Assembly: GCA_046735355.1 (NCBI GenBank) | Contig: JBKPTC010000115.1 | Span: forward strand, 1 to 17,275 | Length of the DNA: 17,275 bases | Source of the DNA: DATAEU01 sp046735355 | Lineage (GTDB): Bacteria > Actinomycetota > UBA4738 > HRBIN12 | Direction of reading: 5' to 3' | Part shown: positions 7,033-12,864 of the stretch, piece by piece | Numbering within the stretch: position 1 is the first letter of the stretch | Layout: each line of letters starts with the position of its first letter | The notes under the pieces: model-generated | What the model saw: the letters and a program-made list of their open reading frames with translations, nothing else | The model's database searches: none | What the model was told of the DNA's origin: nothing | Program-made: the position numbers and the translations under genes

Positions 7033-8625
7033 CTACTTCGATTTCTTGAGATCGGCGAGGATCTCGCGCGCGGCGTTCGCGCCGGGCGCGCCGGTCACGC
7101 CACCGCCCGGGTGCGCGCCGGAGCCGCAGAGGTACAGCCCGTCGATCCCGAACCGATACCGCGCGTGGCCGAGCAGCGGCCGCCACGCGAAGAACTGGTC
7201 GAGCCCCGGCTCCGCATGCAGCGGATGGCCCTGCGAAAACCCGTACTCCGTCTCGAGGTCGACCGGCGACATCACCTGCCGAGCCGTGACGAGGTCGCCG
7301 AGGCCCGGCGCGTACGTCTCGAGCGTCTTCACGACGAGGTCGCCGAGGCGCTCGCGCTCGGCCTTCCAGTCGCCCTCGCGGAGACGATACGGCGTCCACT
7401 GCGCGATCACGCTCATCACGTGCGTTCCGTCGGCCGCGAGCGACGGGTCCGAGAGCGTCGGGATCGTGGCCTCGAGGTAGGGCTCGTCGCTCACGCGGCC
7501 GAACTTGGACGCGTCGTATCCCTTCTCCAGGTAGTCGATCGACGGCGCGATCACGATCCGTCCGCGCAGCCGCTCCGGGTCGGCGCCGTTGAACCTCGGC
7601 AGGCCCGCGAGCGCGAGGTTCACCTTCGACACGACGCCGGGCGTGCGGATGTTGTCGGCGCGCCAGACGAGCTCGGGGCCGAGCACCACGGGATCGACGA
7701 GCGTCGTGAGCGTCCGCTTCGGATCCGCGCCCGACACGATCGCCGTCGCCGAGAGCTCCTCGCCCGACGCGAGCGCGACGCCGGTCGCGCGGTGGTCGCG
7801 CGTGACGATCTCGGTCACCTCCGCGGCCGTGCGGATCTCGGCGCCGAACGACCGCGCGGCGTCGGCGAGCGCATCCGCGAGCGCGCCCGGCCCGCCTCGA
7901 GCGAACACGGTCTGGCCGGCCGCTCCCCCGTCGTTGCCGGCAGAGTCGTTCAGCAGCACGAACGCGCTTCCCGCGCTCCACGGGCCCATCGAGACGAACT
8001 GCACGGCGCGCGAGGCGATCGCGCCCTTCACGATGTCCGTCTCGAACTGCTCCGCGACGAGGTCGGCGACGGCCATCGGGAGCACTCGCGTGGTCTCCCG
8101 GGCGGCTCGAGCACCGAGGTTCCGGAACGCGCGGCCGGCCCGCAGTCCGGTCAGGAGATCGGCGAAGCCGACGCTCTTCACGTCCGGTGGTGTGGCGACG
8201 TTCACGTACGCGAGGAAGCTCGCGACCGACCGCACCTTCCGGTCGAACACCGGATACGCGTCCGCGTCCATCGCGGAGATCGAACGCAGATCGCTCGCCG
8301 TCCGCGCGACGTCGGACCAGAGCGTCAGAGCCGGACCGGCGTCGGCGGCCGGCGCGTACACGCGCACGTCGGGGACGATCGCCTCGAACCCATGACGTCG
8401 GAGGTTCAGCTGGTCGGCCACGCTCTTCCGGAGACGCCCGACCGTGTGCGCGAGCCCCGGCGCGCGCACGCCGGGCGCGACCTCGACCGTGTCGAGCAGC
8501 CCGCCGACGCGGTCGCGCCGCTCGAGCACGACGACGCTCCGGCCGGCCTTCGCGAGCAGCGCCGCCGTCACGAGCGCGTTGTGCCCCGCGCCGATGATGA
8601 CCGCGTCGTAGCGGCGGCCCGCCAT
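7033..8625 (-). CDS. FAD-dependent oxidoreductase, phytoene-desaturase/PYROXD2-like (downstream paralogue)
   Basis: 530-aa flavoprotein of the CrtI/amine-oxidase-like fold. The N-terminal Rossmann motif is YDAVIIGAGHNALVTAA (6-22) with the FAD-ribose acid Glu35 in VVLERRDRVGG; the C-terminal FAD-binding block is LYLCGSGAHPGGGVTGAPG. The last glycine of the usual G-x-G-x-x-G is Ala17. A central SIDYLEKGYDASKFG matches LDYMEKAYDEAKYG in the adjacent gene, so the two are tandem paralogues. No membrane segment or signal peptide is seen. The start is the ATG at 8623-8625, overlapping the upstream stop as TGATG, so translation is probably coupled; the open frame continues further upstream only as antisense/out-of-frame sequence through the neighbour. 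The substrate is unknown; the family includes carotenoid desaturases/isomerases, but no other carotenoid gene is in the window. It could form a heteromer with its neighbour. Confidence 0.9.
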   Translation of the reverse strand: MAGRRYDAVIIGAGHNALVTAALLAKAGRSVVVLERRDRVGGLLDTVEVAPGVRAPGLAHTVGRLRKSVADQLNLRRHGFEAIVPDVRVYAPAADAGPALTLWSDVARTASDLRSISAMDADAYPVFDRKVRSVASFLAYVNVATPPDVKSVGFADLLTGLRAGRAFRNLGARAARETTRVLPMAVADLVAEQFETDIVKGAIASRAVQFVSMGPWSAGSAFVLLNDSAGNDGGAAGQTVFARGGPGALADALADAARSFGAEIRTAAEVTEIVTRDHRATGVALASGEELSATAIVSGADPKRTLTTLVDPVVLGPELVWRADNIRTPGVVSKVNLALAGLPRFNGADPERLRGRIVIAPSIDYLEKGYDASKFGRVSDEPYLEATIPTLSDPSLAADGTHVMSVIAQWTPYRLREGDWKAERERLGDLVVKTLETYAPGLGDLVTARQVMSPVDLETEYGFSQGHPLHAEPGLDQFFAWRPLLGHARYRFGIDGLYLCGSGAHPGGGVTGAPGANAAREILADLKKSK

Positions 8626-10241
8626 CAGGCGACCGCCGCCTTCACGTTCTTCGCGCCGCCCCTCTGCGTCTTCAGCACCTCGAGCGCCGCGATCCGTCCC
8701 GAGGCCCCCATGATGCCGCCGCCGGGGTGCGTCGCCGAGCCGCACATCCACAGGTCCCGCACCGGCGTCTTGTAGCGCGCCCAGCCCGGCACCGGCCGGT
8801 TGAAGAACAGCTGCTCGAGCGACAGCTCCCCCTGGAAGATGTTGCCCTCGGTCAGACCGGTCACGTTCTCGATGTCGAGCGGCGTGATGAACTGCTTGTG
8901 CAGGATGTGGTCGCGGATCTTCGGGAAGCGCTCCTCGATCGTGTCGATCACCGTCTCGCCGAACGACTCGCGCATGCGGTCGTCCCACACCTTGCCGTCG
9001 GCCAGGTGATACGGGGCCCACTGCACGAAGCAGCTGATGATGTGCTTGCCGGGCGGCGCCATGTCGGGCTGCACGAGCGTCGGGATGATCATGTCGATGT
9101 ACGGCCGCGAGCTGTGCATGCCGTACTTCGCCTCGTCGTACGCCTTCTCCATGTAGTCGAGCGAGGGGCTGAAGCTGATCGCGCCGCGGAGCCACTCCCC
9201 CTTGCCCGGCTTGCATGCGAGCTCGGGCAGGCCGTCGAGCGCGAGGTTCACCTTGCCCGACGAGCCGCGGTACTTGTACCGCTTGACCTCGGTGAGGAAG
9301 TCGTCGTCGAGGTTCTGCGGCTCGACCAGTTGGAGGAACGTGCGGTGCGAGTCGACGCTCGAGAGCACGACGTCGGCTGAGATCTCCTCGCCCGACTCGA
9401 GCGTGACGCCGGTCGCCCGGCCGTTCCGAACGTCGATGCGCGCGACCGGCGCTTCGGTGCGGATCTCGGCGCCGAGCGCCTTCGCGGCCGCGCCGATCGC
9501 GTTGGACACGCCGCCGGTGCCGCCCTTCGGGATGCCCCACGCGCGGAACGCGCCGTCGATCTCGCCCATGTAGTGGTGCAGCAGCACGTACGCCGTTCCC
9601 GGCGAGCGCGGCCCCTGGAACGTTCCGATGATGCCGGAGGCGGACATCGTCGCCTTGAGCGGCTCGGTCTCGAACCACTGCTCGAGGAAGTCCGCCGCGC
9701 TCATCGTCATCAGCTGGATGAAGGTCTGCTGGAGCCGGCGCGGCAGGTCGCGGAAGCCCTTCACGAGCGGCAGGAGCGGCGTCCACTCCATCGGGCTGAT
9801 CCGGCCGGGGTCCGGCGGGATCGACGACAGGATCGGCTTGATGAACCGCGCCATGTCGACCATCAGCTGGCCGTACTCCTCGTACGCCTCGGCGTCGTTC
9901 TTGGACCAGCGCCGGAGCTCGCGGATCGTCTTGCCGTGATCGTTGACGCGCCACAGGTAGTCGTCGTCGAGCGGCGTGATCGTCCCGTCGAGCGGCAGGA
10001 TCTCGAGACCGAACTTCGGAAGGTCGAGCTCGCGGATGATCTCGGGCCGGAGCAGCGAGACCACGTAGGAGAACACGCTGAAGCGGAAGCCGGGGAAGAT
10101 CTCCTCGGTGACGGCGGCGCCGCCGAGGACATGCCGTCGCTCGAGCACGAGGACGCGCCGGCCCGCGCGCGCGAGGTAGGCGGCGGCGGTGAGGCCGTTG
10201 TGGCCGCCGCCGATGATCACCGCGTCGTAGCGCTGCCCCAC
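8625..10241 (-). CDS. FAD-dependent oxidoreductase, PYROXD2-like (upstream paralogue)
   Basis: 538 aa from the preferred start. Rossmann motif YDAVIIGGGHNGLTAAAYLA (5-24) with full G-x-G-x-x-G and Glu34 in VLVLERRHVLGG; C-terminal FAD block MCGSATHPGGGIMGASG. The segment GSPGTAYVLLHHYMG-like (here RSPGTAYVLLHHYMGE) followed by W-G-I-P-K-G-G is characteristic of the pyridine-nucleotide-disulfide-oxidoreductase-domain protein 2 (PYROXD2) group within the CrtI superfamily. The substrate is unknown. Start choice: the frame is open to an ATG at 10307, but GTG at 10239-10241 has a strong AGGGAGG 5 nt upstream and begins two residues before the conserved Rossmann strand; the extra 22 residues (including ATG 10283) have no family character. 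The gene leads into its paralogue by a 1-base stop/start overlap. Confidence 0.9.
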   Translation of the reverse strand: MGQRYDAVIIGGGHNGLTAAAYLARAGRRVLVLERRHVLGGAAVTEEIFPGFRFSVFSYVVSLLRPEIIRELDLPKFGLEILPLDGTITPLDDDYLWRVNDHGKTIRELRRWSKNDAEAYEEYGQLMVDMARFIKPILSSIPPDPGRISPMEWTPLLPLVKGFRDLPRRLQQTFIQLMTMSAADFLEQWFETEPLKATMSASGIIGTFQGPRSPGTAYVLLHHYMGEIDGAFRAWGIPKGGTGGVSNAIGAAAKALGAEIRTEAPVARIDVRNGRATGVTLESGEEISADVVLSSVDSHRTFLQLVEPQNLDDDFLTEVKRYKYRGSSGKVNLALDGLPELACKPGKGEWLRGAISFSPSLDYMEKAYDEAKYGMHSSRPYIDMIIPTLVQPDMAPPGKHIISCFVQWAPYHLADGKVWDDRMRESFGETVIDTIEERFPKIRDHILHKQFITPLDIENVTGLTEGNIFQGELSLEQLFFNRPVPGWARYKTPVRDLWMCGSATHPGGGIMGASGRIAALEVLKTQRGGAKNVKAAVA

Positions 10242-10246
10242 ACGCC

Positions 10247-10253
10247 CCTCCCT
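10247..10253 (-). promoter_or_regulatory. Shine-Dalgarno AGGGAGG deciding the GTG start
   Basis: On the minus strand AGGGAGG ends 5 nt before the GTG at 10241. No comparable site precedes the ATGs at 10283 or 10307, so this selects the shorter form of the PYROXD2-like protein. Confidence 0.65.
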
Positions 10254-10331
10254 GTCGTTCCGACGGAACCGTCGCGGAGTCATGTTCGGGCCGTCGCACT
10301 CGAGCATCGGAAGAGGGACGGCGCCCGCGAC

Positions 10332-10361
10332 ATGCTAGGACCGGCCCCCAACCCCGACCAA
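10332..10361 (-). promoter_or_regulatory. putative promoter of the oxidoreductase pair
   Basis: On the minus strand TTGGTC (10361-10356), an 18-nt spacer and TAGCAT (10337-10332). A start near 10325 would give a leader of roughly 85 nt carrying the Shine-Dalgarno before GTG 10241. The -35 overlaps the small hairpin behind the methyltransferase gene. Confidence 0.35.
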
Positions 10362-10366
10362 GGGGT
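10351..10366 (-). terminator. possible weak terminator hairpin after the methyltransferase gene
   Basis: ACCCC (10351-10355) pairs with GGGGT (10362-10366) across a 6-nt loop, 14 bp beyond the methyltransferase stop. There is no T tract, and it overlaps a candidate -35 element, so it may be fortuitous. Confidence 0.25.
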
Positions 10367-10379
10367 CCGTGACTTCAGG

Positions 10380-11408
10380 TCAGCCGGACTCGGGCCGCGA
10401 CGGTGGGTCGGGATCGACCGTCGCTTCGACCGGTTCCGCGACACGCGCGACGAGCGCGAAGTCCTGCGCGTTGCCGCGCTCGTCGTCGTTGAGGAACACC
10501 GTCTGGACGTCCTCGAACCCGGCCTCCTCGGCCATCAACCTGCCCACCTCCGGATGCAGGGGCCAGGTGTGCGTGATGTCGGCGAAGAAGTGCGAGGACA
10601 GCGCGGCGACGTTGAGCGGGTTGATCGTTTCGACCAGCAACCGTCCGCCGGGGGCGAGCGCCCGCCGCGCCGCGCGGAAGAAGCGCAGCCACAGGGCGGA
10701 CGGCAGATGCTCGATGACCTGGATGGCGCTGACGACGGCCGCGCCGGGCCCAGGATGCGACTCGAGGAAGGAGATGCCGTCGGCGAGGACGGCGTCGAGC
10801 CCCTTCTGCCGGCACGCCTCGAACGCCTCGAGCGACGTTTCGACGGCCATGACGTTCCATCCCCACTCGCGGAGGAGCGCGGCGAACTCGCCTCGTCCGG
10901 CGCCCACGTCGACCCACGGACCCCGCTCCGGCCCGGCGTCGTCCCGCCACGCGACCGCGAACCGCTCGTAGCCCCGCAGTCGTGCCTCGATCGCCTCGGC
11001 CGATCCGCGCATCGCGGCCTCGAACCGCCAGTAATAGGAGTCCGGCACCGCCTCGGCGGCGTCGCCGGCATCGGCAGGTGCGTCCGGCGCCGAGGCCGAT
11101 CGGCTCGCCGCCTCGAGCGCGCGGACGTGCGCCTCCAGCTCGACCACTCGATCCGCCAGCGCGGCCGACAGGCTCGCCAGCTCGGCGGTCATCCGGTCGC
11201 TCCGCCTGGAGATCGGCCGGAGCGCGCGGAACTCGGCACGCTTGATCGAACGCCGGACGGCGGGGCCCGATGCGAGCGCCCGTTCGTCGGCCGGAAGGCT
11301 CCGGAACGCATCGGCCTCGAGCGCGGCGACCATCTCGCGGATCTGGGATGCGAGGGCGTTGGTCGCAGCAACGTCGCCCGACGCGTGCGACTCGTCCGGA
11401 GTGCCCAT
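10380..11408 (-). CDS. class I SAM-dependent methyltransferase with N-terminal coiled coil
   Basis: 342 aa. Residues about 70-103 form a heptad-rich helix (TAELASLSAALADRVVELEA) typical of a short coiled coil, followed by a small Ala/Pro/Asp-rich linker (104-122). The methyltransferase domain starts at YYWRFE (125-130): motif I VDVGAGRGEF (166-175), acidic Glu190 at the end of strand 2, VIEHLP (231-236), post-motif GGRLLVETINPLN (254-266), then HFFADITHTWPLHP (273-286). This last H-x-x-D-x-T-H-x-x-P-L-x-P pattern is shared with methyltransferases acting on polysaccharide ends (WbdD-type O-antigen chain terminators) and related glycan enzymes, so a sugar or glycan acceptor is a reasonable inference but unproven. 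Start ATG 11408 has no Shine-Dalgarno; TAGACT ends 9 nt upstream. Divergent from the GcvT-like gene across 194 bp. The C-terminal 20 residues are low-complexity. Confidence 0.87.
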   Translation of the reverse strand: MGTPDESHASGDVAATNALASQIREMVAALEADAFRSLPADERALASGPAVRRSIKRAEFRALRPISRRSDRMTAELASLSAALADRVVELEAHVRALEAASRSASAPDAPADAGDAAEAVPDSYYWRFEAAMRGSAEAIEARLRGYERFAVAWRDDAGPERGPWVDVGAGRGEFAALLREWGWNVMAVETSLEAFEACRQKGLDAVLADGISFLESHPGPGAAVVSAIQVIEHLPSALWLRFFRAARRALAPGGRLLVETINPLNVAALSSHFFADITHTWPLHPEVGRLMAEEAGFEDVQTVFLNDDERGNAQDFALVARVAEPVEATVDPDPPSRPESG

Positions 11409-11417
11409 CGCCGGGGC

Positions 11418-11423
11418 AGTCTA
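11418..11423 (-). promoter_or_regulatory. putative -10 hexamer TAGACT for the methyltransferase gene
   Basis: On the minus strand TAGACT (TANNNT) ends 9 nt before the ATG at 11408 with no Shine-Dalgarno between, suggesting a leaderless transcript. No matching -35 was found. Confidence 0.4.
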
Positions 11424-11495
11424 TCCGTGCGTCTGGCGCCGAGATCTCGTCCCCGGTCGGCCCGGGCCGCTGCGTGGCTTTCGGCGAGCCGCCGT

Positions 11496-11508
11496 TGACC
11501 TGTGGTCA
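11496..11508. promoter_or_regulatory. inverted repeat TGACCtgtGGTCA, possible operator
   Basis: Perfect 5-bp arms with a 3-bp spacer in the divergent promoter region between the methyltransferase and GcvT-like genes. It overlaps TTGACC (11495-11500), a -35-like hexamer reading rightward, although no good -10 follows at the proper distance. Confidence 0.35.
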
Positions 11509-11517
11509 GCGTCCGGC

Positions 11518-11531
11518 CGAGACCGGTCTCG
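11518..11531. promoter_or_regulatory. 14-bp perfect palindrome CGAGACCGGTCTCG, possible operator
   Basis: Seven-base arms without spacer, in the same divergent intergenic region. Its centre lies about 22 bp (two helical turns) from that of the preceding repeat and it shares the GACC/GGTC core, as expected for two dimer sites bound on one DNA face. The regulator is not identified. Confidence 0.4.
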
Positions 11532-11550
11532 TCGGGGTCGGCGGCGGGCG

Positions 11551-11561
11551 CGTACCGTACG
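11551..11561. promoter_or_regulatory. inverted repeat CGTACcGTACG containing a -10-like TACCGT
   Basis: Five-base arms around one base, 41 bp before the GcvT-like ATG. TACCGT (11553-11558) fits TANNNT and could be the -10 of that gene, so the repeat could be an operator overlapping the promoter. No clear -35 is seen. Confidence 0.3.
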
Positions 11562-11602
11562 TCCAGGTCGCACCCAGCACATCGCACCGAGGAGCGCATC
11601 GC

Positions 11603-12793
11603 ATGAGCGTCGGCACCGCCTTCTTCCCGCGGACCCAGCGACTGAACGAGCGGATGTCCTGGGGCGAGTGGTCGGGATACTTCTCCGCGCAGGTCTACGC
11701 GGACTTCCACGACATCGAGTACAACGCGATCCGCGAGGCCGCCGCGCTCATCGACGTCACACCGCTGTACAAGTACGTCGTCACGGGGCCCGACGCGACG
11801 CGGCTCGCCGACCGCGTCATGACGCGAAGCGCGTCGAACATGGCGGTCGACCAGGTCGTGTACACGCCGTGGTGCGACGAGCGCGGCAAGGTGATCGACG
11901 ACGGCACCGTCCAGCGGCGCGGCGAGGAGGAGTACTTCTGGACCGCCGCCGACGCGTCGTTCCGGTGGTTCCACCTCAATGCGCACGGCCTCGACGTCAC
12001 GATCGAGGATGTCAGCGAGCGGATCGCCGGGCTGGCGCTGCAGGGACCCAAGTCGCGCGACATCCTCCAGGCCGCGACCAAGCAGGACTGGTCGTCGGTG
12101 AAGTACTTCCGTGGGCGACGCGCCGAGATCGGCGGCGTCGACGCGTACGTGTCTCGAACCGGCTACACCGGCGACCTCGGCTACGAGATCTGGGTGGATG
12201 CCGAGGACGCACTCGATCTGTGGGACGCGGTGTGGGAGGCGGGCGAGGCGTACCAGCTGCGACCGGCCGGGATCCACGCGCTCGACGTCTCGCGCGTCGA
12301 GGCCGGCCTCATCCTGATCGAGGCCGACTACACGAGCGCTCGCCACGCGATCAGCGCCGAGCAGGAGTACTCGCCGTTCGAGATCGGGCTCGGGCGGTTG
12401 GTCGACTTCTCGAAGCCCGAGTTCGTCGGGCGGCGCGCGCTGGAGCTCGAGCAGGCCGGCGGCGGGCCGGCCCGCCGCCTCGTCGGCATCGAGCTCGACT
12501 GGGCCGGCATCGAGGGCCTGTTCGCGAACCACGACCAGCCCCCGGCTGTGTCGGCGCTCGTCCAGCGCGAGGCCGTGCCCGTGTACGACGGCGGGCGGCG
12601 GGTCGGGCGCGCGACGAGCATCGTCTGGGGCCCGACGATCAAGAAGATGGTCGGGTTCGCGTCGGTTCCGCCGCCGCACGCGTCCGTGGGAACGTCGCTC
12701 TCGGTCGAGTGGACGGTCGAGGGCGAGCGCGGCAAGGTCGCCGCGGAGGTCGTGCCGACGCCGTTCCTCGACCTGCCGCGCAAGCGCGCGTAG
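11603..12793 (+). CDS. GcvT-family (aminomethyltransferase-like) folate-dependent protein
   Basis: 396 aa, GcvT N-terminal domain plus C-terminal barrel, near the usual family length. Seen: AALIDVTPLYKYVVTGPDA (47-65), the DVS/DVT block opening the folate-binding domain; YTPWCDERGKVIDDGTV (87-103) with the Asp99-Asp100 pair at the catalytic-Asp region; LQGPKSRDIL (146-155); SRTGYTGDLGYEIWV (184-198); RPAGIHALDVSRVEAGL (220-236). The C-terminal barrel has an extended segment (about 297-325) between its strands. Such paralogues move one-carbon units from amines or methyl donors to tetrahydrofolate (glycine cleavage T protein, dimethylglycine/sarcosine enzymes, DmdA, O-demethylases). No gcvH, gcvP or Rieske partner is nearby, so it is probably not the glycine-cleavage T protein itself; substrate unknown. 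ATG is supported by GAGGAG at 11589-11594, 8 nt upstream. Cytoplasmic. Confidence 0.85.
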   Translation: MSVGTAFFPRTQRLNERMSWGEWSGYFSAQVYADFHDIEYNAIREAAALIDVTPLYKYVVTGPDATRLADRVMTRSASNMAVDQVVYTPWCDERGKVIDDGTVQRRGEEEYFWTAADASFRWFHLNAHGLDVTIEDVSERIAGLALQGPKSRDILQAATKQDWSSVKYFRGRRAEIGGVDAYVSRTGYTGDLGYEIWVDAEDALDLWDAVWEAGEAYQLRPAGIHALDVSRVEAGLILIEADYTSARHAISAEQEYSPFEIGLGRLVDFSKPEFVGRRALELEQAGGGPARRLVGIELDWAGIEGLFANHDQPPAVSALVQREAVPVYDGGRRVGRATSIVWGPTIKKMVGFASVPPPHASVGTSLSVEWTVEGERGKVAAEVVPTPFLDLPRKRA

Positions 12794-12864
12794 CGGTCCG
12801 CGTCGACGCACGGATCTCCGGCGGACACCGGCGTCCCGAACCGCCTCTGCGAGAATCGAGGCCC

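Noticed and set aside
7111..8775. Plus-strand open frame opposite the downstream oxidoreductase
   Set aside because: Shadow frame; the minus strand has FAD-binding motifs at both ends of the gene.
8626..10299. Fusion of the two oxidoreductases into one 1088-codon protein
   Set aside because: The open frame of the downstream gene continues upstream through its neighbour out of frame and Arg-rich. The TGATG overlap and two complete Rossmann motifs show two separate proteins.
9573..11498. Plus-strand open frame opposite the oxidoreductase and methyltransferase genes
   Set aside because: Arg/Glu/Val-rich shadow of well-recognised minus-strand genes.
11242..12864. 541-codon upstream extension of the phosphatase protein
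   Set aside because: It runs out of frame through the GcvT-like gene and is Arg-rich; the membrane helix after GTG 12865 marks the real N-terminus.
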